A stretch of DNA of 35,062 bases from an uncultured Marinoscillum sp. (GTDB taxonomy: Bacteria; Bacteroidota; Bacteroidia; Cytophagales; MED-G16), in assembly GCA_902633975.1 (NCBI GenBank), contig CACPHX010000004.1:48001-83062 (forward strand), written 5' to 3'. Below are positions 1-7,845 of the stretch, piece after piece. Within the stretch, counting starts at the first letter, position 1, and each line of letters starts with the position of its first letter. A program made the translations under genes and the position numbers. The notes beneath the pieces were generated by a model. The model did not search any database, was not told the DNA's origin, and saw only the letters and a program-made list of their open reading frames with translations.

Positions 1-2
1 AA

Positions 3-1400
3 ACTCTTAAACAAATAATTTATTTTACTAAAAAAAAACGTGATAATAAAAATTTTAATGATTTTGATGAGGATTTGCCAACTCAAAAAATCTCAAAATC
101 GAATGAATTATCTTTAAATCAGTTTAATTCAATAAATCTAACTACAAAAGGATATAAAAATATAAATGAAACTGCACATTTCTATGGTAGAGAGGAGGTT
201 CAAAAAAAACAAATTGACGTATACAGAATAAAGCCAATTATAATCGAGGACTATCCAAGGTTTGCTTACAGAGGAATGATGCTCGATGTATCAAGACATT
301 TTATGCCAATAAAGTTTATAAAAAAATTTATTGATATTATAGCAATGCATAAAATGAATAAATTTCACTGGCACCTTACAGATGATCAAGGTTGGAGAAT
401 TGAAATAAAAAAATATCCAAAACTTACTGAAATTGGATCAATTAGATCTGAAACACTAAAAGGGCATTATAGATTCGCTGGTAATAATCCAAAGTATGAT
501 GGAATACCACATCGAGGATTTTACAAGCAAGATGAGATAAAAGAAATAGTTCAATATGCTTCTGAGAGATATATTGAAATAATTCCAGAAGTCGATATGC
601 CCGGTCACACATCAGCACTTATAGCATCTTATCCTGAATTTGGAACAAGTAAAAAAAAAGTAGAAGTTAAAAGAATTTGGGGAGTACATGAAGAAATTCT
701 TAAACCAACAGAAAAAACATTTTCATTTATTAAAGATTTAATAATAGAGTTAAAAGACATCTTCCCATCAGAACACTTTCATATTGGTGGAGATGAAGCA
801 AAGAAGACTCAATGGGAAAATTCATCTGAGATTCAAGAGCTGATGAAAAACCTAGGAATTGAGGATGTTGACAGCCTTCAAAGCTATTTCACAGGAAGAG
901 TTGAAAAAATTTTATCAGAAAATGGTAAAAAACTAGTTGGATGGGATGAAATTATTGAGGGTGGCCTTAATGAAAATGCTATTGTCATGTCATGGAGAGG
1001 AGAAGAAGGAGGAATTACTGCAGTTAAAGCTGGAAATAAAGCAATTATGACTCCAACATCACACATGTACTTCGACTACTACCAGGCCAAAAAAGATGAG
1101 CCTATTGCTATTGGTGGGTTAATTGATCTTGAAAAAGTGTATTCATATGAGCCAGTTCCAGATGGTGTGGATTTAAATGAAGCAAGTAGAATTATGGGTG
1201 CCCAAGGAAATATATGGACAGAATACATAAAAACACCTGAAAAGGTTGAGTACATGTGTGTACCTAGAATGACTGCTCTCAGTGAGGTTGTGTGGTCTAA
1301 AAGAAAATTTAGAGATTATGATGAATTTATAAAAAGATTGAATTTTTATAAATATTTTCTAGACCTCAAGAATATAAACTATAGAGAAAAAAGTTTTTAA
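3..1400 (+). CDS. GH20 beta-N-acetylhexosaminidase, 5'-truncated by window edge
   Basis: Hydrolyses terminal beta-linked GlcNAc/GalNAc from chitin oligomers, peptidoglycan or glycans. The frame is open to the first base, so the gene starts outside the window; a TTG at 75 is only an internal codon. Counting from that TTG, the GH20 barrel starts at about residue 58 (EDYPRFAYRGMMLDVSRHF), followed by WHLTDDQGWRIE (98-109) and the catalytic pair D240-E241 in HIGGDEA, which hydrolyses by substrate-assisted catalysis through the substrate's acetamido group. WDEII, MSWRGEEGG and NIWTEYI are also present. Upstream, TLKQI resembles the end of the usual GH20 N-terminal domain, but about 65 polar residues separate it from the barrel, more than is usual. 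Signal peptide is not visible. The stop codon is 3 nt before glmS, so the two are probably co-transcribed, suggesting an amino-sugar theme. Confidence 0.93.
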   Translation, partial: TLKQIIYFTKKKRDNKNFNDFDEDLPTQKISKSNELSLNQFNSINLTTKGYKNINETAHFYGREEVQKKQIDVYRIKPIIIEDYPRFAYRGMMLDVSRHFMPIKFIKKFIDIIAMHKMNKFHWHLTDDQGWRIEIKKYPKLTEIGSIRSETLKGHYRFAGNNPKYDGIPHRGFYKQDEIKEIVQYASERYIEIIPEVDMPGHTSALIASYPEFGTSKKKVEVKRIWGVHEEILKPTEKTFSFIKDLIIELKDIFPSEHFHIGGDEAKKTQWENSSEIQELMKNLGIEDVDSLQSYFTGRVEKILSENGKKLVGWDEIIEGGLNENAIVMSWRGEEGGITAVKAGNKAIMTPTSHMYFDYYQAKKDEPIAIGGLIDLEKVYSYEPVPDGVDLNEASRIMGAQGNIWTEYIKTPEKVEYMCVPRMTALSEVVWSKRKFRDYDEFIKRLNFYKYFLDLKNINYREKSF

Positions 1401-1403
1401 GAT

Positions 1404-3236
1404 ATGTGTGGAATTGTTGCATACAAAGGAGATAAAAATAAAACATCTAAAATAATTTTTGATGGTTTAAAACTTTTAGAATACAGAGGATACGATAGCT
1501 GCGGAATTGGAGTTATTCATGACAATATGATAAAAGCTTTTAAATGGAAAGGAAGAGTGAAAAAAACTGAGGAAAAATTTAAAAAAGCAAAAATATATTC
1601 TCCGATCTCAATCGGACATACTAGATGGGCTACTCATGGTGAACCAAGTGATGTTAATGCACACCCTATAATTTCATACAATAAAGAATTTGCAATTGTC
1701 CACAACGGTATAATAGAAAATTATAAAGAACTAAAAAAAATTTTATTAGAAAAAGGTTATAAGTTTTACACAGATACAGATACTGAAGTTTTAGTGAATT
1801 TCATTGAATTGTGTGTAATTAACTCTAAAAGTGTTGATAAAGGACTTACCTATGCATTAAGTAAACTTGAAGGTGCATTTGGAATTGTATTAATAAAAAG
1901 AGACAATCCAGATCTAATGTATGCTGCTAGGAAAGGTAGTCCTCTAGCATTTGGAAAAAAAGGTAACGAATTTTTTATTGCCTCTGATGCAACTCCTATA
2001 ATTGAATACACAAAAAAAATAATTTATTTAGATAATGGACACCTACTAAAAATTGAAGGTTCAGAATTTGATATTCTCGATTTTAACCTAAATAAAATTC
2101 CAAAAAAATTTAAGGAGGTTGATGTCGAACTTCAAAGGGTTGAATTAGGCAATTATGAATCATACATGCTAAAAGAAATTATGGAACAACCAGATTCTCT
2201 AATGCAAACCATGTTAGGTAGAATTAAAGAAAAAAATATAACTCTAGGCGGAATTCAAGCATATACTGATACTTTATTAAATACTAATAGAATAATAATC
2301 ATTGGGTGTGGCACATCTTGGCATGCTGGACTTGTAGCTGAATATTTTTTTGAAAAATACTTAAAAATTCCAGTTGAAGTAGAGTATGCATCAGAATTCA
2401 GATACAGATTTCCAATTATTAATAAGGGAGATGTTGTTTTTGTTATCTCTCAGTCTGGAGAAACCGCAGACACTTTAGAAGCAACAAGAATTGCCAAAAA
2501 GAAAGGTGCAACTGTTCTTGGTATTGTTAACGCTGTAGGATCATCAATTGCAAGATTAACAGATGAAGGGTGTTATTTACATGCTGGACCTGAAATTGGT
2601 GTTGCAAGTACAAAAGCTTTTACATCTCAGCTTATGTTATTTTTCATGATAGGAATAAAAGCATCATTCCTAAAAAAAAATATCACCAAAAAAAAATATC
2701 TCAAAATGATCAATGAACTTGAAAAAATACCATCAAAAATTAAGTATATTCTTGAGCAGAAAAATGATATAAAAAAAATTTCAAAAAAAATTCATAAAAA
2801 AAATCATGCACTTTTTTTAGGTAGAGGAAATAACTTTCCTGTTGCACTTGAAGGAGCACTTAAATTAAAGGAAATATCATATATACATGCTGAAGGTTAT
2901 CCAGCAGCTGAAATGAAACACGGTCCAATAGCTTTAATAGATAAAGAGATGCCAGTGATCGCAATATGTACAAAAAGTGATGAATACGATAAAATGATCA
3001 GTAATATTAGAGAGGTAGGATCAAGAAATGCAATTGTTATTGGAATAATTGATAGAGAAAATGAGCACGTGAGAGACTATCTTGACTTTTCTATTATGGT
3101 ACCTTCAACCTCAAAAGATTTTACCCCAATAATAAACCAAATTCCTCTCCAACTTTTAGCTTATTACTGCGCAGTGCTAAGGGGATGTGATGTTGACAAA
3201 CCTCGAAATTTAGCAAAATCTGTCACCGTGGAGTAG
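1404..3236 (+). CDS. glmS: Glutamine--fructose-6-phosphate aminotransferase (isomerizing)
   Basis: Makes glucosamine-6-phosphate from fructose-6-phosphate and glutamine, the first committed step to UDP-GlcNAc; cytoplasmic. The 610-residue length is normal for the family. It starts MCGIVAYKG, in which Cys2 becomes the N-terminal nucleophile of the glutaminase domain (about 1-215; GHTRWATHG and HNGIIENY motifs). Two SIS sugar-isomerase domains follow; VISQSGETADTLEA lies in the first and EGYPAAEMKHGPIALI in the second. It ends in the canonical KSVTVE tail. The ATG directly precedes the catalytic Cys, which fixes the start. It lies 3 nt after the GH20 gene and is convergent with a GNA1-like acetyltransferase. 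No glmS ribozyme-like leader is possible here because there is no space upstream. Confidence 0.98.
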   Translation: MCGIVAYKGDKNKTSKIIFDGLKLLEYRGYDSCGIGVIHDNMIKAFKWKGRVKKTEEKFKKAKIYSPISIGHTRWATHGEPSDVNAHPIISYNKEFAIVHNGIIENYKELKKILLEKGYKFYTDTDTEVLVNFIELCVINSKSVDKGLTYALSKLEGAFGIVLIKRDNPDLMYAARKGSPLAFGKKGNEFFIASDATPIIEYTKKIIYLDNGHLLKIEGSEFDILDFNLNKIPKKFKEVDVELQRVELGNYESYMLKEIMEQPDSLMQTMLGRIKEKNITLGGIQAYTDTLLNTNRIIIIGCGTSWHAGLVAEYFFEKYLKIPVEVEYASEFRYRFPIINKGDVVFVISQSGETADTLEATRIAKKKGATVLGIVNAVGSSIARLTDEGCYLHAGPEIGVASTKAFTSQLMLFFMIGIKASFLKKNITKKKYLKMINELEKIPSKIKYILEQKNDIKKISKKIHKKNHALFLGRGNNFPVALEGALKLKEISYIHAEGYPAAEMKHGPIALIDKEMPVIAICTKSDEYDKMISNIREVGSRNAIVIGIIDRENEHVRDYLDFSIMVPSTSKDFTPIINQIPLQLLAYYCAVLRGCDVDKPRNLAKSVTVE

Positions 3237-3310
3237 TTATTAATAGTTCTAAATTTCTTTAACATTTTTGTAAATTATTTTGATATCTATTTTAAGCTGT
3301 TTCTTTATTA

Positions 3311-3736
3311 CTAGTTTAAATACTTTTTCATTATGACATTATTGACCTTAAAGCCATTTCTTTCATAAAATTTAATGAGTTTTTTATCACAAAATAATGT
3401 TATTCGATAACAACCTAATTCTTTACCTATTTTCACTAACTCCTTAACCAACTTTACACCTAACATTTTGCCCCTTACTCTTGAATCAACTACTATGTCT
3501 TCAATATGCCCTGCAACCTCACCCCTAATCTTATTTTCAATTACAATGCTTCCATATGCTACAATTTTATTTTCATAGACACCAACATAAGAGTTTGAAC
3601 TTGAATTAGAGTTAAATTTATCCCATGAATTCTTATAATTGATTTTACTCAAATCAATTTTTTTTAGCTGATTTAATAAAATGGATACTTCTTTTATATC
3701 TGACTTTTTTATTTTTCTAAAAAATACTTCATTCAT
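3311..3736 (-). CDS. GNAT acetyltransferase resembling glucosamine-6-phosphate N-acetyltransferase (GNA1)
   Basis: About 141 residues from the ATG at 3736. I prefer this start over 3760 because it gives an 8-nt overlap with the upstream gene and the protein begins MNEVFFRKI. It is a single GNAT fold. The stretch AGHIEDIVVDSRVRGKMLG closely resembles yeast and human GNA1 (GHIEDIAV / GHVEDVVV followed by the acetyl-CoA loop), as do ELGCYRITLFCD and IKFYERNGF near the C-terminus. GNA1 acetylates glucosamine-6-phosphate with acetyl-CoA to GlcNAc-6-phosphate. Most bacteria instead use GlmU, acting on the 1-phosphate. The neighbouring glmS makes exactly the GNA1 substrate, which supports the call. 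The alternative is another small-amine GNAT. The GNAT fold is nearly certain; the specific substrate is moderately supported. Confidence 0.85.
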   Translation of the reverse strand: MNEVFFRKIKKSDIKEVSILLNQLKKIDLSKINYKNSWDKFNSNSSSNSYVGVYENKIVAYGSIVIENKIRGEVAGHIEDIVVDSRVRGKMLGVKLVKELVKIGKELGCYRITLFCDKKLIKFYERNGFKVNNVIMKKYLN

Positions 3737-4340
3737 TAGTTTTTTCTTTTTTTCTATCATTTCGAATAATAGAATATTTTAAAGAAATCTGGAACATTGT
3801 ATTTTTAGTATTACTGTTTAGTATATTCAAATCAGTTATATTACTAAGACCTTTTACGTATCTAATAGTCAAACCAAAACCAGATGGAAGCCTTAAACCC
3901 ATTCCTGCAATTAAACTAAAATCTCTATTAACAAACTGATTTTTTATAGTTGACTTAATTCCATTAATAGTTTGGAATGCATCTAAAAGAACACCAAATT
4001 GGGGTCCGATATGTAAATTTATTGGGCCGAAATCAGTTCTGATCAATAATGGTAAATTAATATAGTTTAAACTATTTTTATTTAAGAATTGATTAAATTG
4101 AAATTCACTTCCTTGGGTTGAGTATTGTCCTTCAAGTTGAATTCCGAATAGTATTGGTAACTTAAAATATAAAAATCCTCCTAAGTGATATCCAGTTACA
4201 GACTCAATACTTGTTAGGTTGCTAATTTTTTGTGTCGCAAAATTCGCACCACCTTTCAATCCAAGCTCAAATTTCTGGGAGTAAGATGAAAAAATTAATA
4301 ATGCAAATAATGAATAAAAACAAATAATTTTTTTTATCAT
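3729..4340 (-). CDS. Outer-membrane beta-barrel protein (PorT-like/porin family)
   Basis: 203 residues with a clear signal peptide (MIKKIICFYSLFALLIFSSYSQ, cleavage probably near residue 21). The mature part begins KFELGLKGGANFAT, a start typical of small Bacteroidota outer-membrane beta-barrel domain proteins, and then alternates hydrophobic and polar residues in short strands (YHLGGFLYFKLP, FGIQLEGQYS, FGLTIRYVKGL). No enzymatic motif is visible and the specific role is unknown. It overlaps the downstream GNAT gene by 8 nt, so the two are probably translated from one mRNA, and is divergent from the AhpD-like gene with only 32 nt between the two starts. Confidence 0.8.
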   Translation of the reverse strand: MIKKIICFYSLFALLIFSSYSQKFELGLKGGANFATQKISNLTSIESVTGYHLGGFLYFKLPILFGIQLEGQYSTQGSEFQFNQFLNKNSLNYINLPLLIRTDFGPINLHIGPQFGVLLDAFQTINGIKSTIKNQFVNRDFSLIAGMGLRLPSGFGLTIRYVKGLSNITDLNILNSNTKNTMFQISLKYSIIRNDRKKEKTNE

Positions 4341-4372
4341 AACAATAATTTACAAGTAAAAATAACAATAAT

Positions 4373-4963
4373 ATGAAGAAACCCCTTGTATCACCTCTGA
4401 AGAAAGAGTCCCCAGAACTCAAAGAACTAATTAGATTTTATGATGAAACACTCGGTTTTTGTCCAAATAGTGTAAAAACAATGTTTATAAGACCCAAAAT
4501 TGCTTATGCTTTTATTAATCTAAATAAGGCAGTGATGGAGAACAAAGGTAAACTTTCAAGTAAAATGAAAAGACTTATTGGATATATTGCAAGTACAGTT
4601 AGTGGTTGTAATTATTGTCGTGCTCATACTATACGAGCTGCAGAAAGATACGGAGCAAATACAAATCAACTTACTGACATTTGGGAATTTAGAAATAGTA
4701 AGAACTTTAATAAAAAGGAAAAAGTCGTATTTGAATTTACTATAGCCGCATCAAGTATTCCTAATCAGGTTGATGATAACCTATCAAATCAATTAAGAAA
4801 ATATTGGGATGATGGAGAAATAGTGGAAATCTTAGGAGTAATATCATTATTTGGTTTTTTGAACAGATGGAACGATTCAATGGGTACTAGAATTGAAGAA
4901 GGCGCAGATAAATCTGGTAAAAAACTTATTAAAGATTGGAATCCACTAAAACATTATAGTTAA
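4373..4963 (+). CDS. AhpD-like / carboxymuconolactone decarboxylase family protein
   Basis: 196 residues, no signal peptide, so cytoplasmic. The all-helical CMD/AhpD core carries SGCNYCRAHT with Cys79, Cys82 and His85, the redox-active CxxC plus His arrangement of peroxidase-related enzymes. The N-terminal part (FYDETLGFCPNSVKTMF) and the DDGEIVEILGVISLFGFLNRWND segment match the 'uncharacterized peroxidase-related' subgroup. The likely role is thiol-dependent peroxide reduction, but the substrate and reductant are not known from the sequence. It is a single gene: divergent from the beta-barrel gene and convergent with amt. Confidence 0.88.
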   Translation: MKKPLVSPLKKESPELKELIRFYDETLGFCPNSVKTMFIRPKIAYAFINLNKAVMENKGKLSSKMKRLIGYIASTVSGCNYCRAHTIRAAERYGANTNQLTDIWEFRNSKNFNKKEKVVFEFTIAASSIPNQVDDNLSNQLRKYWDDGEIVEILGVISLFGFLNRWNDSMGTRIEEGADKSGKKLIKDWNPLKHYS

Positions 4964-4999
4964 GGCAATTAGAATCATCCTACACTAAATTATTATTTA

Positions 5000-6223
5000 T
5001 TACTCACTTATATCAAACCCTTTCTCACCGTGATACGCCATATCCATTCCCTCTGACTCTACTTCTTCTGAAACTCTACCGGAACCAAAAAGTACAGATA
5101 TCATTTTATATATAATAAATGTTGCTGTAGCAGAATAAGCAGAGACAATTAAAACAGCTGCCAATTGTATAAAAACTTGATCTGAATTGCCGTAAAGTAA
5201 TCCGATACCAGCTTCATTGATATTTGGATTTGCAAATACTCCAGTCATAACAGCACCAAAAGCACCAGCTAAACCATGAATTCCAAAGACATCTAAAGTG
5301 TCATCATAACCTAACCATTGCTTTAGCTTCACTACACCTAAGTAACCTACTATTCCAGAACCAAAACCAATAAATAAAGCTCCAGAAACATCAATAAATC
5401 CCGCTGCAGGAGTGATTCCAACTAATCCAGAAATAACTCCAGAGGCACTTCCAATTAAAGTTGGCTTAGAATTTGTAGAAAACCACTCTATTAATAACCA
5501 ACCTAAACCACCAGATGCTGCAGCTACATTTGTAACAAGAAGAGCATTAGCAGCTATGCCGTCTGCTGCAAATTGGCTCCCTCCATTAAATCCAAACCAT
5601 CCAAACCATAAAAGTGCAGAGCCTAAAATCATTAATTTCACAGAAGCTGGTCTAACCGAAGTATTTTTAAATCCTGACCTGTTACCAAGTAAATAAACAA
5701 GTACTAATCCTGATACACCAGCATTCACATGGATAACTGTACCACCAGCAAAATCTAATTCTCCTAAGTTAGCAAGAAAACCACCACCCCAAACCCAGTG
5801 AGTAATTGGTGAATAAACAAGAATTACCCACAATATTGAAAAAAGAAACCAGGTTGAATACCTAACCCTTTCGATAATTGATCCACTTACTAGTGCCACA
5901 GCTATTGCTGCAAAAGTTCCTTGAAAAAAAACAAATAAGAGGGTGGGTATTGTACCATATATATCATTTACATCAATACCATTTAAGAGAAAATGATCTA
6001 AATAACCAAAGTACTGATTACCTTCAGAGAAAGCAATTGAGTAACCAATTACAACCCAAACAACTGAGGCTGTACAGAAAGCGGTATAACTCATTCCAAT
6101 TGTATTTAAAACACTTTTCCTTTGAGTTAAACCACCATAGAATAATGTAAGGCCGGCTGGTGTCATAAGCATGACAAGTGCTGATGAAATAAGCATCCAA
6201 GCGGTATCTCCTGAATTAATCAT
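5000..6223 (-). CDS. amt: Ammonium transporter (Amt/MEP/Rh family)
   Basis: 407-residue inner-membrane protein with about 11 membrane segments, the usual length. It conducts ammonium into the cell. The signature region holds Asp157 (ELDFAGGTVIHVNAG) with the first pore histidine at His165, and the second pore histidine at His316 (DVFGIHGLAGAFG). The N-terminus begins within the first membrane helix (GDTAWMLISSALVMLMTPAG), so the start fits. The C-terminal tail is short (EEVESEGMDMAYHGEKG), resembling the GlnK-interacting tail of AmtB. No glnK/P-II gene is adjacent in the window. It is followed upstream by a 312-nt gene-free stretch. Confidence 0.97.
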   Translation of the reverse strand: MINSGDTAWMLISSALVMLMTPAGLTLFYGGLTQRKSVLNTIGMSYTAFCTASVVWVVIGYSIAFSEGNQYFGYLDHFLLNGIDVNDIYGTIPTLLFVFFQGTFAAIAVALVSGSIIERVRYSTWFLFSILWVILVYSPITHWVWGGGFLANLGELDFAGGTVIHVNAGVSGLVLVYLLGNRSGFKNTSVRPASVKLMILGSALLWFGWFGFNGGSQFAADGIAANALLVTNVAAASGGLGWLLIEWFSTNSKPTLIGSASGVISGLVGITPAAGFIDVSGALFIGFGSGIVGYLGVVKLKQWLGYDDTLDVFGIHGLAGAFGAVMTGVFANPNINEAGIGLLYGNSDQVFIQLAAVLIVSAYSATATFIIYKMISVLFGSGRVSEEVESEGMDMAYHGEKGFDISE

Positions 6224-6535
6224 ATTTTTGTTGATTTTAAATTAAACATCTATCCACAATAATTTTAAATATTTTAAAAATGTATATTACATTTAAAGCA
6301 TAATTTGTAGTAATCATTAAAAAATTATAAAATTTATAATAATCATATCATTTTTTTTAAATTCTTGCAAAAAAAAACCTTTATATCGACGAAAGTTTAA
6401 TTGGACCAAATAAGGCTTTCTCATAAGATTTACACCTCGTTTGAAGATGTGATAGTTACTTATGATGATCCTTTTCTAGTAGAGGGAAGGAGAAGTTACC
6501 AAGTAGAAGCAGAAATATTTTGATCAATTATAGGT
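6224..6535. other. 312-nt stretch without a confident gene
   Basis: The part next to amt (6224-6370) is AT-rich and should carry the amt promoter; I could not place a convincing TAnnTTTG box there. The part at about 6380-6523 is less AT-rich and looks more complex. On the plus strand an open frame from a TTG at 6401 to the TGA at 6521 encodes 40 residues (including SFEDVIVTYDDPFLVEGRR). On the minus strand an overlapping open frame contains NYHIFKRGVNLMRKPYLV. Neither has a recognised family, so this could be a small gene, an untranslated RNA or the relic of a lost gene. No terminator hairpin was found. Confidence 0.35.
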
Positions 6536-7840
6536 TTATTTTACTAATAACTTTTTAATAATTTTATTACCGTCATTTTTTATACCTTCAATTAGGTATA
6601 GACCTTCATCAAGGGAAATTTTTATACTTCTTGTAAATTGATCTATATTCTTTTGATACAATAATTTACCTCTTGGAGATATTATATTAATAGATATTAT
6701 GTCTTTTTCAAGCATTAAATCAATAGAAGATCCCTTATTAACAGGGTTTGGATAAAAGCCAAAAGCCATATTATCTTCAACCTCGATTGATAACACAGGA
6801 CCAACATTATCGCATCCACTATTTGTTGAATTAACATAATTTTTAATCCATTGCATAGCCGGTCTTTCTTGAGCGTTGATACTTGGACCAAGAACCAGGT
6901 AAGCATCTTCTCTCCATATATCATCTTTAATATATCCCCATAATGTTATTCCAGCAATATCAGGATGCTCCCACATTACAGGAAATAATTCCTGATATCT
7001 ATTAAGTTGTGTTGTTTCGGGATTAGACCCCTCAGCATCTAAATCTAATTCAGAAATATAAATAGGCAAATCTGTCTCACCCAACTGATCTAGTGCAAGT
7101 TTTAATTGTTCTCTGGTCATATTTTCAATTGTAAAAGAATGACCTTGAACTCCAATGGCATCAATAAGATTAAGACCTTTTAAAATATTAGCAATTTCAA
7201 TATGACTCTCTCTATTTGATGGATTATTAAGTATTCCGTAATCATTTAAAATAAGCTCTGCATTAGGACAATGTTTTCTAGCAAGTTCAAATGCTTTAAT
7301 TATCCAATCTACACCCGTTTCACCTTGCCCACCTAAAGCCTGAATATAATTTGCTCTATATGTACCATTTCCTCTTAATCCACCGTTTGGTTTATTTGAT
7401 CTTGCCTCATTAACTACATCTATTTGATCTGTTGCAGGGTATCTAGTACAAAACTCACTAATCCACTCCTCAATCTCCTCAAGTTGCTCCTCATTAGAGA
7501 GATCATCTATCCACTCAGGCTGCTGATTTCCCCAGACAAACACATGCTGTTTGAACTTAAGATTATTAGATTTCGCAAGGTAATAAGCCTTATCAAGACC
7601 TTCCCACTTCATGACATCACGTTCCTCCTCAACAAAACCCCACTTTCCTGCATTTGATGGAGTAACTTGATTCCAATATGAAAGCCAGTTTTCTGGAGTA
7701 GTTGTAATATTATATGATGACAAATCTCTTGACACATTTCCCAAATATTTAGAACAATTTTCCCAATTTTTTTCAATTATCTGACCATAATTATTTTGAA
7801 TGGACAAAAACAAAAGAAATACTATTTGAATTTTTTTCAT
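6536..7840 (-). CDS. GH10 endo-beta-1,4-xylanase exported by type IX secretion
   Basis: 434 residues: signal peptide (1-19, ending NNYGQ), GH10 barrel (about 25-340) and a C-terminal T9SS type A sorting domain (about 356-434, starting near FGFYPNPVNKG and ending IIKKLLVK). The acid/base is Glu145 (DVVNEA) and the nucleophile Glu264 (ISELDLD), so it should be active in cutting beta-1,4-xylan with retention of configuration. The subsite -1 segment reads HVFVWGNQQPEW, where many GH10 enzymes have HTLVWHNQ; the second histidine is replaced by glycine. The sorting domain predicts release or cell-surface attachment. It starts 5 nt after the stop of the upstream lipoprotein sulfatase, so they are one unit. 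It is the outermost PUL gene on this side. Confidence 0.95.
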   Translation of the reverse strand: MKKIQIVFLLFLSIQNNYGQIIEKNWENCSKYLGNVSRDLSSYNITTTPENWLSYWNQVTPSNAGKWGFVEEERDVMKWEGLDKAYYLAKSNNLKFKQHVFVWGNQQPEWIDDLSNEEQLEEIEEWISEFCTRYPATDQIDVVNEARSNKPNGGLRGNGTYRANYIQALGGQGETGVDWIIKAFELARKHCPNAELILNDYGILNNPSNRESHIEIANILKGLNLIDAIGVQGHSFTIENMTREQLKLALDQLGETDLPIYISELDLDAEGSNPETTQLNRYQELFPVMWEHPDIAGITLWGYIKDDIWREDAYLVLGPSINAQERPAMQWIKNYVNSTNSGCDNVGPVLSIEVEDNMAFGFYPNPVNKGSSIDLMLEKDIISINIISPRGKLLYQKNIDQFTRSIKISLDEGLYLIEGIKNDGNKIIKKLLVK

Positions 7841-7845
7841 TCAAC

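Noticed and set aside
3237-3310. Possible terminator between the convergent glmS and GNAT genes
   Set aside because: No stem with a T tract could be read there.
5412-5696. 94-residue plus-strand open frame inside amt
   Set aside because: Antisense to a strongly supported transporter and with no family features; a shadow frame.
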